A stretch of DNA of 64,000 nucleotides from assembly GCF_900101685.1 (NCBI RefSeq), contig NZ_FMZZ01000014.1, positions 105,591 through 169,590 of the forward strand. The letters run 5' to 3'. Below the pieces are notes generated by a model. It did not search any database. It had not been told where the DNA came from and worked only from the letters and a program-made list of their open reading frames with translations. The DNA is from Actinokineospora iranica (lineage in GTDB: Bacteria; Actinomycetota; Actinomycetes; Mycobacteriales; Pseudonocardiaceae). Made by a program: the position numbers and the translations under genes. Below, piece after piece: positions 17,005 to 25,793 of this stretch (the stretch's first letter is position 1; each line of letters opens with the position of its first letter).

Positions 17005-17994
17005 TCAGCGGGCGGAGGAAGTGTCCTCTGGCTCATCGAAATCGTCGTCCAGGTCGCCGTGGTCTCGGTTGCCGCGTGGCCATAGGGGCTGGTCGGCGGC
17101 GTCCTTTCCGTCCGGGCGGGGCAGTTGGCGCCTGCTCTCGTCTCCCTGGCCGTCCAGGCGGGGCCAGTTGACCGCGCTGAGGGCGGGGCGGTCGGCGGTG
17201 TCGAGGCGTTCGGCGTATTGGGGGGCTATTTCGGACTTGGTGACGGCCGCGGACAGGCGGGCGAAGGTGGGGATCAGGTCGGCGGCTTCGCGGACCTGTT
17301 CGGGGTGGCGGGCCAGCCACCACACGACCGCGGTGCCGGGGTCGACCAGGACCTCGTCGGCGAGGTACGCGCGGGTGCGCTGTTCCAGTTCCTGCTCGTG
17401 GTGGCGGACCTGCTTTTCCTTGCGCAGCTCGGTCAGCCGTTCCAGCCGTCGGGCGTCTTCCTCCGGGACGGTCAGGGCGACCTGTTCGGCCCAGGCCACG
17501 ATCTGGCCGGAGCGGTCGGGGAGCATGGCGCCGAGTTCCGCGGCCAGGCGGGTCTGGACGGCGGCGGTGTCGGTGGGGGAGCCGCCGACTGTCACGTGCC
17601 GGGCGCGTTCCAGGATGGAGTGCACGGCCAGGCCGCGGAGGTTCCCGTGCTGCGGCACGCCGCCGGTCGGGGTCCAGCAGACGGTGCAGGACAGGATGAA
17701 CCGGTAGTACGGCTCCGCGCTGTCGACGGGGATCGCGGGCACGTGGTGCTCCGCGTGCGGCGGCGGCTCGGCATTCGGCTGCTTTCGCTGTCGCATTGCC
17801 TCGGCGCGCAGCTCTTTTTGCTCACGGCGGAACAAAATCTGTTTGACGATCATCGCGCCCAGGGCCAAAGACAGCACCAGGACCGCGATCGTCATCCAGT
17901 CCGCCCAGTCAAGTGCGAAGCCCAGCACCACGGGCAACACCGCGGCAGCGCCCAGGACGACGGCGGGCGCGCGCCAACGCGCAGCATTTTCCAC
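17005..17994 (-). CDS. Membrane-anchored hypothetical protein
   Basis: The 329-residue protein has two N-terminal membrane helices (VVLGAAAVLPVVLGFAL and MTIAVLVLSLALGAMIV), then a basic linker, a central domain with FILSCTVCWTPTGG and GLAVHSILERARHVTV, a charged helix region (LERLTELRKEKQVRHHEQE), a domain with DPGTAVVWWLARHPEQV, and an acidic C-terminal tail. The CTVC pair is worth noting. The SPFH-like look of the middle part is weak and not claimed. Probably faces the cytoplasm. Function unknown. Confidence 0.75.
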   Translation of the reverse strand: MENAARWRAPAVVLGAAAVLPVVLGFALDWADWMTIAVLVLSLALGAMIVKQILFRREQKELRAEAMRQRKQPNAEPPPHAEHHVPAIPVDSAEPYYRFILSCTVCWTPTGGVPQHGNLRGLAVHSILERARHVTVGGSPTDTAAVQTRLAAELGAMLPDRSGQIVAWAEQVALTVPEEDARRLERLTELRKEKQVRHHEQELEQRTRAYLADEVLVDPGTAVVWWLARHPEQVREAADLIPTFARLSAAVTKSEIAPQYAERLDTADRPALSAVNWPRLDGQGDESRRQLPRPDGKDAADQPLWPRGNRDHGDLDDDFDEPEDTSSAR

Positions 17995-18152
17995 ATCTAG
18001 GTGGGTACCTGGTGCGGCCCGAAAGTAGTAGACCGCGCAACTCGATTCGCTCGAACATACGAATCACGCTGGAGCGCCGAGCGATCACTCTGGGCCATTC
18101 AGGGGGTTGCGAATACCGCCATTTCGCCGCGTGCGCGATGTGGTGATCGTCA

Positions 18153-18929
18153 CTACCATGTCACAGCCTTGGGGAGGGTCGTCGCGCAGCGGACCGAGGG
18201 CCGCCCGCGCACCCCGGGAGCGCACTCGTGCACCGCGCCCTCGGCTGTGGCGATCAGCAGTGTGCCGCCGACGAAGCAGCAGCCGACGGGGGTCGCCGAC
18301 GGCAGGCGCACCACCGCGTGCGCCCCGCCCTCGGCGTCGACCCGCCACACGCCGTCGGGAGTGGCCGCCCACACGCGGCCCTCGTCGTCCACCGCGACCC
18401 CGCGCGTCCGCGCCGCCAGCAGCACCCGCTGCGGCCCCAGGGTCCCGTTCACGAGGTCGAAGTCGTGCGCGACGAGCCCGTCAGGGCAGGCGCGGTAAAC
18501 GGTGGCCGTGTCGGGGCTCCAGGCGGCGTCGAACGTCTGGGCCCCAGGCGTTTCGGCCACCGCGCCGCTGAGGTCGACGCGCCGGAACCCGCCCGCGTCC
18601 AGCCACAGCCTGCCCGCGGGGTCGCTCCAGAGTCCGGTCGCCGCTGGCAGGGCCAGCGGGGTGGTCCGGCCGTCGCGGCGCAGGTGGACGGGATCGCCGC
18701 CGACGATCCACCCCGCCCCGGTCGGCGCCGCGGCGTGCGCGATCCCGTCGACGCCGAGCGTCGCGACATGCCGGAAACGCCCAGAATCCAGCCGTCCCAG
18801 GCGAACCAGCCCGGCGCTGGCGTCCACCCAGGACAGTTCGGAGCCGGTCCAGACCAGTCCGCCGACGCGCTCGCCCACGATTTCCGCGCACACGGCGGCG
18901 TCGAGTTCGCGCGGTTTGATCGACGCCAT
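18153..18929 (-). CDS. SMP-30/gluconolactonase-like beta-propeller protein
   Basis: The 258-residue protein shows repeating propeller blades with the SMP-30 pattern: GLVWTGSELSWVDASAG, RGVAVDDEGRVWAATPDGVWRV, and GCCFVGGTLLIATAEG near the end. Members hydrolyse lactones or bind Ca2+ and sugars. ATG 18929 is used because GGAGGGCGG lies immediately upstream and the domain begins within 15 residues. No signal peptide, so it is cytoplasmic. It is alone between two unrelated genes. Confidence 0.8.
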   Translation of the reverse strand: MASIKPRELDAAVCAEIVGERVGGLVWTGSELSWVDASAGLVRLGRLDSGRFRHVATLGVDGIAHAAAPTGAGWIVGGDPVHLRRDGRTTPLALPAATGLWSDPAGRLWLDAGGFRRVDLSGAVAETPGAQTFDAAWSPDTATVYRACPDGLVAHDFDLVNGTLGPQRVLLAARTRGVAVDDEGRVWAATPDGVWRVDAEGGAHAVVRLPSATPVGCCFVGGTLLIATAEGAVHECAPGVRGRPSVRCATTLPKAVTW

Positions 18930-19183
18930 CCGCCCTCCAAGTGGTTCGACCATCGTCCGAACTCCAGGCCGCAGACCGTCGGTCCGGTGGGCAGGACTCT
19001 TCCCCTCTCGGTTCGTCGGCAAGGCGCCGCCCGATGTTTCGCCTTTACCGTGACAAGTCCGATTGCCGCAGGTGCCACAGGCAGCACCGTAGGGCCGCCG
19101 CCCGGCACTTTCGACCGGTAGTCACTCGATTTGTCGAAAAGCGGTCTCCCGCCCGGATTCTGGCGGTATCGTTCTTTGTTTCG

Positions 19184-19597
19184 TCAGAGCGCGGCCCGGA
19201 TGCGCTCGGCGTAGGCCTCGGCGGGGTGCTCGTCGTCGTAGGGGTGGCGGGGGCCGAGCCAGAAGCGCAGGCCGTCCTTCTTCCGCCGCGGGATCACGTG
19301 CAGGTGCAGGTGCGGCACCGACTGGCTGATCACGTTGTTGATCAAGATCATCGACCCGTCCGCGCCGAGGCCGTCCTCGACGGCCCGCTGCAACCGTTGG
19401 GCGAGGGCGAAGAACGGGCCGACGTCGTCGGCGGGAAGATCGCTCAGCACGGTGTGGTGCGTGCGCGGGACCAGCAGGACGTGGCCGTGGAACAGCGGGC
19501 GGTGGTCCAGGAAGGCCAGGGTGCGCGCGTCGGCGTGGACGACCGTGGCCGGGACCTCGCCGGCGAGGATGCGACAAAACGCGCATGTTTGCGACAT
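19184..19597 (-). CDS. HIT family protein
   Basis: A 137-residue protein with the histidine triad at residues 96-100 (H-L-H-L-H, in VPHLHLHVIPRR), and an N-terminal CAFC that with a His could hold zinc as in Hint/AP4A hydrolase-type members. HIT proteins hydrolyse nucleotidyl phosphoramidates or dinucleoside polyphosphates. The start is set by GGTGGAGG upstream. It is divergent from a TetR regulator, 44 bp apart, so the regulator may control it; this is inference. Confidence 0.92.
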   Translation of the reverse strand: MSQTCAFCRILAGEVPATVVHADARTLAFLDHRPLFHGHVLLVPRTHHTVLSDLPADDVGPFFALAQRLQRAVEDGLGADGSMILINNVISQSVPHLHLHVIPRRKKDGLRFWLGPRHPYDDEHPAEAYAERIRAAL

Positions 19598-19641
19598 GGG
19601 TTCCTCCACCTGGCCCAGGGGGCCGAATCGACGTGGGCACA

Positions 19642-20271
19642 ATGGTGCACGTGACCGTTCCAGACACGCCCTACCAGGTTCGGCGGGCGCCGACCCAGTA
19701 TCGGGCCAGCCGTCAGATCGAACGCATCCTGGACGCGGCCGCGCGGGTGGTCGCCGAGAAAGGGTTCTCGGCGGCGACGACGGCCGACATCGCGAAGGCG
19801 GCCACGGTGTCGATCGGGTCGGTTTATCGCTACTTTCCCGACAAGATCGCGGTGACCAAGGCCGTCGCGGAGCGCAACGCGCTGCGGTTCCAGGCGCGGG
19901 TGCAGGAGGCGGTTGGCGAGATCGCGCCCGAGGAGTGGCGGGCCGCGGTGGAACTCGCCTACTCCGTCTATGTCGACATGTGCCGCAACGACGACGGGTT
20001 CCGCGCGATCAGCGGCGCGGGCCTCGCGGCGGGGGAGTTGGAGGAGCACGGCCAGTTCGACGACCCGCTGGCCTCCGCCTTCTCGGACCTGCTCGTGGGC
20101 AGATTCGGGTTCGCCGACACGCCCGCGCTGCGCGCCACCCTCCTGCAGTGCGTCACGGTCGGGGACGTGTTGACCCGCCTGGCGTTCCGGCTCGTCCCGC
20201 TCGGGCACGAGGACACCCTCGACCAGACCCGCCGGATCATCGTCGACCTGGTCGCCGCGCACGCGCCGTGA
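19642..20271 (+). CDS. TetR family transcriptional regulator
   Basis: The 209-residue protein has a TetR N-terminal HTH (about residues 22-68: IERILDAAARVVAEKGFSAATT, IAKAATVSIGSVYRYFPDK) and a helical C-terminal ligand domain. It probably represses its own promoter or the divergent HIT gene. ATG 19642 is chosen; nearby GTGs at 19645 and 19651 are alternatives. The ligand is unknown. Confidence 0.9.
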   Translation: MVHVTVPDTPYQVRRAPTQYRASRQIERILDAAARVVAEKGFSAATTADIAKAATVSIGSVYRYFPDKIAVTKAVAERNALRFQARVQEAVGEIAPEEWRAAVELAYSVYVDMCRNDDGFRAISGAGLAAGELEEHGQFDDPLASAFSDLLVGRFGFADTPALRATLLQCVTVGDVLTRLAFRLVPLGHEDTLDQTRRIIVDLVAAHAP

Positions 20272-20345
20272 ATCCGGGCCTGCTGTCGAAAATTCGCTAG
20301 CGGTTTTCCGGCACACCAGTGGGATGTGGCTCCAAAGCGTCCCTT

Positions 20346-20361
20346 GGGGACGATCGTCCCC
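20346..20361. promoter_or_regulatory. 16-bp perfect palindrome
   Basis: GGGGACGATCGTCCCC is an exact palindrome in the 318-bp gap 20272-20589, 75 bp after the TetR gene. It could be an operator or part of a terminator. Nothing else coding was seen in that gap. Confidence 0.4.
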
Positions 20362-20532
20362 GCTTGATCCGCGCCGGTCAGGGCCGGAGGCTCCGGGCGA
20401 GCCGCCTGCCCTTCGGCGTTTCGCCGGATGACACAAATCGGAACTTCCGCCTGCCCGGCTCGCCGAAGTCACCCGCGTGGGTTGTCCCATTGGTGTCACT
20501 AACTACAAAATCTCCCCATGCGGCATTCGGGT

Positions 20533-20568
20533 GATGTACACAGTCGTTAACGAGCACACTGTGTCATC
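20533..20568. promoter_or_regulatory. Nested inverted repeats upstream of 20590 gene
   Basis: Arms ACACAGT (20538-20544) and ACTGTGT (20558-20564), extended outward by GATG/CATC, surround an inner palindrome TCGTTAACGA (20544-20553). It sits 22-57 bp before the next gene and looks like an operator. Confidence 0.5.
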
Positions 20569-20589
20569 AAGTGGCTAATTGCGGCGACA

Positions 20590-21075
20590 ATGACACCGGC
20601 CAATCGGGTGATGACGATGAGCCAGCCCTGCGAGACGTCACAATCGGCTGAGTTGAGCGATGTGGACGACCTGCTCCGCGCCGTGGTCGCGGACGGCTTC
20701 ACCGTGTACCTCTGCGGTGGCGCCGACCGGCCGGAGGCCATTGTGGCGACCTATGCCTGGGAGCAGCACGTCGACTACGTCGTGATCAAAGACGCGCACG
20801 ATGTCACCGCCGCCCGGTCAAGACACCGCGGCGACTGGGACGTCTTCACCGCCGCCACCGTCGTCTGGTCCTACCAGGGCCACGCGCGGTGGGCGCTGCG
20901 CGCGATCCTCGACCTGCCGCCCCCCGAGCACCCGGACGCGCCCCGCGCCGAATACCCCGCGCCCGCGAGCCTGCGCGTCGACCCGGCGCACCTCGCCGAG
21001 ATCGCCGTGCGCGTGCCTCGGCCGGGCCTGGTGGCCCGTCGGGCGATGCGACTGCGGATGGCCGCCTGGAAGTAG
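20590..21075 (+). CDS. Hypothetical protein
   Basis: About 161 residues from the first ATG; ATGs at 20611 and 20617 are also possible and none has a clear ribosome site. The protein shows an alpha/beta pattern: DVDDLLRAVVADGFTVYLCGG, EAIVATYAWEQHVDYVVI, then DWDVFTAATVVWSYQGHARWALRAILDLP, with a basic C-terminal end. No family recognised. It is the first gene after a probable operator, with a gap of 77 bp to the next gene. Confidence 0.7.
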   Translation: MTPANRVMTMSQPCETSQSAELSDVDDLLRAVVADGFTVYLCGGADRPEAIVATYAWEQHVDYVVIKDAHDVTAARSRHRGDWDVFTAATVVWSYQGHARWALRAILDLPPPEHPDAPRAEYPAPASLRVDPAHLAEIAVRVPRPGLVARRAMRLRMAAWK

Positions 21076-21152
21076 CGCGGTCCGAGGCGGATACTCCCGT
21101 CCGGACTCGGGAAACAGGGCGGCCAGCCGATCTCGGTGGCAGGATCGATCGC

Positions 21153-22244
21153 ATGAGACGTTCCCTGGCCGCCATCGGCCTGGCCGCCGCGGCGGCGTGG
21201 GCAGTCCGCGAAGTGCCCGCCGCGGTCGGCGGCAAGGCGCGCGGCGACCGCGCCGAGCGGATCAGCCGGTCGCCGCAGTTCCACGACGGCGCGTTCCGCA
21301 ACCGCGCCAAGGCGCGCCCGGTTCCGCCCGGGGCGATGCGCGACATCCTGCGCGAGATGCTTTTCGGCGGCGTGGCCCGCAAACCGTCCGCACCGGTCCC
21401 GCTGGTGCCGCCCGGCCCGCCCGCCGACCGCGCCGAGGGCCTGCGGATCACCTGGCACGGCCACGCCACCACGCTGGTGGAGATCGACGGCGCCCGCGTC
21501 CTGTTCGACCCGGTCTGGAGCAAGCGGGTGTCGCCGTCGCGCCGGATCGGGCCGCGCAGGCTGCACAAACCGCCGGTTCCGCTGGCCGACCTGCCCCGCG
21601 TCGACGCCGTGGTGATCTCCCACGACCACTACGACCACCTGGACATGGCCACGATCCGCGCGCTGGCAGACGCCCAAGAGACCGTGTTCGTCGTCCCGCT
21701 CGGCGTCGGCGCGCACCTGGAGCGGTGGAAGGTGCCGGGGGCGCGGATCGTGGAATTGGACTGGTCGCAGGAGACCGAGGTGGCGGGCGTCCGGCTGGTC
21801 GCGACACCAGCGCAGCACTTCTCCGGCCGGACGCTCACCCGCGACGACACCCTGTGGGCGTCCTGGGTCGTGGCCGGTCCCACCCGCAAAGTGTTCTACA
21901 CCGGCGACTCCGGGTACTTCGACGGCTACGCGCGCATCGGAGCCGAGCACGGCCCGTTCGACGCGGCGCTGGTCCAGATCGGCGCGTACAGCGACGCGTG
22001 GCCCGACATCCACATGACCCCGGAAGAGGGCGTCGCCGCGCACATCGACGTGCGCGGCGGGCTGCTGATCCCGGTCCACTGGGCCACTTTCACCCTCGCC
22101 GTGCACTCCTGGACCGACCCTGTGGACCGGGTGTGGGCCGAGGCGAAGGCCCGCGAGGTGCCGCTCGCGGTTCCCCGCCCCGGCGAGTGCGTCGACGTGG
22201 ACAACCCGCCCCCGGTCGACCCGTGGTGGCAGACCCTGGCGTGA
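21153..22244 (+). CDS. MBL-fold metallohydrolase (NAPE-PLD/UlaG-like)
   Basis: The 363-residue protein has the metal-binding motif HDHYDHLD at residues 157-164 after TWHGHATTLVEIDG, then a second His in ATPAQHFSGR, an Asp in FYTGDSGYFDG, and a His in IPVHWATF, all in family order. It resembles the NAPE-PLD-like branch that often acts on lipids or phosphodiesters. The N-terminus is hydrophobic (SLAAIGLAAAAAWAV) and may anchor it. The start is the ATG just before this segment; the open frame extends upstream through the previous gene out of phase. Confidence 0.9.
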   Translation: MRRSLAAIGLAAAAAWAVREVPAAVGGKARGDRAERISRSPQFHDGAFRNRAKARPVPPGAMRDILREMLFGGVARKPSAPVPLVPPGPPADRAEGLRITWHGHATTLVEIDGARVLFDPVWSKRVSPSRRIGPRRLHKPPVPLADLPRVDAVVISHDHYDHLDMATIRALADAQETVFVVPLGVGAHLERWKVPGARIVELDWSQETEVAGVRLVATPAQHFSGRTLTRDDTLWASWVVAGPTRKVFYTGDSGYFDGYARIGAEHGPFDAALVQIGAYSDAWPDIHMTPEEGVAAHIDVRGGLLIPVHWATFTLAVHSWTDPVDRVWAEAKAREVPLAVPRPGECVDVDNPPPVDPWWQTLA

Positions 22245-22245
22245 C

Positions 22246-23262
22246 CTAATCCAGCCCCAGTCCTAATCGGACTCGCGCCACCGCGAACGCGTTCTCACCC
22301 GCGTAGTCCCACGGCAGACTCGACGGCCGGTTCCCCACCCGCGCGAGATGCCACCGGGCGCGGTCCGGCTCCCCGGCCTCCACCATGGCCCAGCCGAACA
22401 GGTTGTGCGCCTCCTTCGCGAACGGGCCGGACGGCTCCACGGCCCGCCACTTCTCCTCGGCCGCGACCAGTTCCGCGCGCAACTCGGGCACGAAGTAGCG
22501 CACGTTGAGCCGCACATACGACCAGGTGCTGCCCTCGGCGATGAACCGGTCGCCCTCCTTGAGCAGGTACTCGGCGTGCGCGATCGGCAGCATCGCCACC
22601 AGCGGGCTCCCCGGCGCCGCCTTGGCCACGGTGTCGCGGGCGAAGGAGAACATGTCCTCGTGCGAGCCGCCCCACTTGAGCGTGAGGTTCTGCAACCGGG
22701 CGGCGTGCGCCGGGTACGAGGTGGCGCCCCGCTGGATCGCCTCCACCCACACCAGATCGCGCTGGGTGCGGTCCAGGCGCATCCCGCGCGCGTACCGCTG
22801 CAACTCCACCCACGGCGTCGGGTCGCCCGGAGCGAGCCGGGCCGCGGCCATCAGCGGGTCGCGGGCCTCGCGCAGGCGGGCGAAGAACAGCCGGAACCGG
22901 TCGTCGCCCACCGTCCGCGCCCACCCGCCGCCCCGGATCTCCCACGCCTCCGCGACGAGCGTGCACCCCAGCCACAGCAGGATGTCCGCCCCGTCGGCAG
23001 GGCTCAGGTCCTCGGTGACCAACCCCTTGATCTCCGTCGACTGCCCCACCGCGGCCACGGCCAGCGCCCGAACCCGTTGCGCGCGCAACTCGTGGTCGTC
23101 GCGGCACTCGCCCAACAGCGCCAGCGCGGCCTTGCGGTGCCCCTCCCGCACCGCGTCCACCCCCGCGTCGAGGGCGACGTCATCCCAACACCGGTCGAGC
23201 ACCAGATGCTCGGCGAGCGCGGCGGCCTCGGTCTTGGCCCTCTTCCGGCCGAACAGTCCCAT
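22246..23262 (-). CDS. Hypothetical helical-repeat protein
   Basis: The 338-residue protein is mostly helical with spaced Ala/Leu/Trp pairs (LAEHLVLDRCWDDVALDAG, REARDPLMAAARLAPGDPTPWVELQRYARGM, GATSYPAHAARLQNLTLKWGGSHEDMF), which reads as TPR-like repeats and matches widespread actinobacterial hypothetical proteins. ATG 23262 begins MGLFGRKRAK, a common start for this kind of protein; a start nine codons earlier is less likely. It ends 1 bp after the MBL gene stop on the other strand. Function unknown. Confidence 0.8.
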   Translation of the reverse strand: MGLFGRKRAKTEAAALAEHLVLDRCWDDVALDAGVDAVREGHRKAALALLGECRDDHELRAQRVRALAVAAVGQSTEIKGLVTEDLSPADGADILLWLGCTLVAEAWEIRGGGWARTVGDDRFRLFFARLREARDPLMAAARLAPGDPTPWVELQRYARGMRLDRTQRDLVWVEAIQRGATSYPAHAARLQNLTLKWGGSHEDMFSFARDTVAKAAPGSPLVAMLPIAHAEYLLKEGDRFIAEGSTWSYVRLNVRYFVPELRAELVAAEEKWRAVEPSGPFAKEAHNLFGWAMVEAGEPDRARWHLARVGNRPSSLPWDYAGENAFAVARVRLGLGLD

Positions 23263-23305
23263 ATCGGCCACAATATCCACTGTCGCCGCCCGGTTAGGCT
23301 AGGTC

Positions 23306-23827
23306 GTGCTCACGTTCCGCCTCGCGACCCTCGCCGACGTCCCCGCGCTGGTCTCTTTGGTCGAATCCGCCTACCGAGGCGAAACCAGCCGAGCGGGCTG
23401 GACCAGCGAAGCCCACCTGCTCGACGGCAGGCGCACCGACGCCTCGGCGGTGACCGAGGTGATCACCAGCCCCAACAGCGCCCTGCTGGTCGCCGAACGC
23501 GGCGGCGCCATCGTCGCCTGCGCTCAAGTCGCCGACCGGGACGGCAGCGGCTACTTCGGCATGTTCGCCGTCACCCCTACTCTCCAGGGCGACGGCATCG
23601 GCAGCCAGATGCTCGCCGAGGTGGAACGCATCGTCGCGCGGGAATGGGGTTTGCCGGAACTCACCATGCGGGTGCTGACGGGCCGGGACGAACTGGTCGC
23701 CTGGTACCTCCGCCGAGGCTACCGCCACACCGGTGAGACAATCCCTTTCCCTTACGCCTCCAGCCCCTTCGGCACCCCCCGCCGCGCCGACCTGGCCTTC
23801 GTGGTCATGGCGAAGTCGTTGCGCTGA
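23306..23827 (+). CDS. GNAT family N-acetyltransferase
   Basis: A 173-residue protein with the GNAT core: FRLATLADVPALVSLVESAYRG, YFGMFAVTPTLQGDGIGSQML (acetyl-CoA loop Q-x-x-G-I-G, residues about 89-101) and WYLRRGYRHTGET. GTG start, with TAGGCT six bases upstream, so the message may be leaderless. It is divergent from the helical-repeat gene and its last 23 bp overlap the end of the convergent gene. Acceptor amine unknown. Confidence 0.9.
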   Translation: MLTFRLATLADVPALVSLVESAYRGETSRAGWTSEAHLLDGRRTDASAVTEVITSPNSALLVAERGGAIVACAQVADRDGSGYFGMFAVTPTLQGDGIGSQMLAEVERIVAREWGLPELTMRVLTGRDELVAWYLRRGYRHTGETIPFPYASSPFGTPRRADLAFVVMAKSLR

Positions 23828-24212
23828 CTTCCTCGTGCCGTCGGAAGAGCGACAGCGGGCTGGTTCCGGTGTCGCTGGACACCATGTGCTCGCCGTCCGG
23901 CGTTCGGAAGCGGAGTTCCGCGACGTCCTGATCGGCGAGGAACGCTCCCTCCACCGGGAAGTGAGAATCGTTGCGGATTCGGCGCGCGAGTGCGCCTGCC
24001 ACGTACTCCGCGACGCTGTTCGGCGTTCCGGTTCCCACTCCACCGAGTTCTTTCCCCAGCAACGCGCCGATGCGATAACTTCGCTCAAGGGCGCAGGCGA
24101 GCTGGTAGGCCGACAGGAACGGCCTGCCAAAGGGATGTCCGTCGGTCCGGGGGACAGCGCCCAGCACCGCCACCACTTTGTCGGTCAGCTTGTGGTCATC
24201 CCGGATGGTCAT
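23805..24212 (-). CDS. Hypothetical protein
   Basis: About 135 residues: HKLTDKVVAVLGAVPR, FLSAYQLACALERSYRI, GTPNSVAEYVAGALARRI and FLADQDVAELRFR. The sequence has normal codon and amino-acid character but no family is recognised. The ATG at 24212 is preferred over a longer frame that runs antisense through the next gene. It overlaps the GNAT gene by 23 bp tail to tail and is divergent from the gene at 24282. Confidence 0.65.
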   Translation of the reverse strand: MTIRDDHKLTDKVVAVLGAVPRTDGHPFGRPFLSAYQLACALERSYRIGALLGKELGGVGTGTPNSVAEYVAGALARRIRNDSHFPVEGAFLADQDVAELRFRTPDGEHMVSSDTGTSPLSLFRRHEEVSATTSP

Positions 24213-24281
24213 GCCGGATGCGTCGCGCGAGTGGGGACGTCCGTTGCGCGAAGTGTCGGATGCGCAGGCGAGAATGGGTCG

Positions 24282-25793
24282 GTGACCACCGCCATCCTCG
24301 ATCACATCGTCGCCCACCTCGACCCGAGTGGGTGCGGGCTGCTGCCCGGTGGGGACGAGTTGCCCGACGAGGTGCGGCGGGACGGGCGGGTGCGGTGGGC
24401 GTCTGGGGCGCGGGACGGGGCGCAGGGGCGGCACGCGGGCGGGGGTGACGCGGCCGGGGTGTTGCCCGAGTTGGTCACGGCGGCGGCGACCGGTGCGGCG
24501 GCCGACTACGACCGGCTCTACGCGGCGTTGTGCATGACTGAGGTGTTGGCCGGGTTGGACGACGTGTTGCGCGGGTTGCGGGCGGCGCCCGTCGACGGGG
24601 TGCGGGCGTTGGGGGTGCGGCTGGTCACCGAGGGGCGGCACCGGGAGCCGGTCAAGTTCGGGATCGGCCTGCTGGGGCTCGGCGCGGGCGCGGCGGAGCG
24701 CGACCTGCTGCTGCGGATCGGCAGGCACGAGGAGTTCACCATGTTCTCCGCGGCCGCGATCCTCACCAGCCACCCCGATCCCGAGCCGGTGCTGCTCGAC
24801 CTCGCCCGGGGCGTGCAGGGGTGGGGGCGGATCTGCGTGGTCGAGCGGTTCGGCATGGACGCGGGGCCGCGCGTGCGGGACTGGTTGCTGCGCGGCGGTT
24901 TCCGCAACTCGGTGATGGACGAGTACCTGGCCCACAAAGCGGCCACCGTCGGCCGCCTCGCCGACGCGCTGGCCGACGACGGCATCGATGACGAACTGCT
25001 GGCGGGCGCCTGCGACATCATCTGCGCGCTCATCGACGGCGGCCCAGCCGAGGGCATCGACGACTACGCCGACGCGCCGCTGGCCGTGCGGCTGCTCCTG
25101 GGACACCTGGAGCGGCGCGCGCACAGCCTGCGGCACTTCGTGATCACCGCCCGTGTCGAGGAGTTCCTGTCCGGCCCGGGGTGGGAACGCCGCTACCGCA
25201 CCGGCTGGGACCTCGCCCGGCACGAGGTGATGGTCCGCCGCTGCCGCGACCTGATGGCCGAGCCGCACTGGCGCGAACTGGCCGAACGCGGCCTCACCGC
25301 CCCCGACGACCGCACCTTCCACGACGCCCGCTACGCCGCGCGCGTCCTCGGCGTCGACCCGTTCCCCGCCACTCTTGCCCGCGCCCGCGCCACCGCCGAC
25401 GGCGCGGAGTGGTTCAGCCTCATGGCCGACGCCACCGAGGACCGCCTCCCCGACATCCTGACCCTGGCCCGCGACGTGCTGCCCTTGGCGGACCTGGCGA
25501 CCGGCCCCGAACCGGCGTACACGATCCTCGACACCATCGTCACCCGCCTGCGCGACTTCCCCGGCCACGGCGTCGAACTCGTCCTCGCCGCCCTGCGCTG
25601 CCCGGTGGCCCGCAACCGCATCATGGCGGTGAAAACCCTCACCGGCTGGGGGCCGGAATCCTGGCGGCCCGAGGTTCAAACGGCGCTGCGCCAAGCGGTC
25701 GCCGAGGAACCGGACCCCGGTTTGCGCGAGAGCATGGCCCAGTTGCTCACCCACGGACTGTCCGAGCCGCGGCGAGAACCGGACCACGGGTGA
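24282..25793 (+). CDS. Large hypothetical helical protein
   Basis: The 503-residue protein starts at GTG 24282 (VTTAILDHIVAHLDP). It is rich in Ala, Leu, Asp and Arg, with repeating helix pairs (LLLRIGRHEEFTMFSAAAIL, LLDLARGVQGWGRICVVERF, AGACDIICALIDGG), which suggests a HEAT/armadillo-like solenoid. Similar proteins are common in actinomycetes and unassigned. Its 3' end overlaps the convergent DUF3592 gene by 47 bp. No partner gene is evident. Confidence 0.75.
   Translation: MTTAILDHIVAHLDPSGCGLLPGGDELPDEVRRDGRVRWASGARDGAQGRHAGGGDAAGVLPELVTAAATGAAADYDRLYAALCMTEVLAGLDDVLRGLRAAPVDGVRALGVRLVTEGRHREPVKFGIGLLGLGAGAAERDLLLRIGRHEEFTMFSAAAILTSHPDPEPVLLDLARGVQGWGRICVVERFGMDAGPRVRDWLLRGGFRNSVMDEYLAHKAATVGRLADALADDGIDDELLAGACDIICALIDGGPAEGIDDYADAPLAVRLLLGHLERRAHSLRHFVITARVEEFLSGPGWERRYRTGWDLARHEVMVRRCRDLMAEPHWRELAERGLTAPDDRTFHDARYAARVLGVDPFPATLARARATADGAEWFSLMADATEDRLPDILTLARDVLPLADLATGPEPAYTILDTIVTRLRDFPGHGVELVLAALRCPVARNRIMAVKTLTGWGPESWRPEVQTALRQAVAEEPDPGLRESMAQLLTHGLSEPRREPDHG

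Noticed and set aside
20319..20534. 71-codon frame after the TetR gene
   Set aside because: It has no ribosome site and no recognisable protein, and spans the palindrome.
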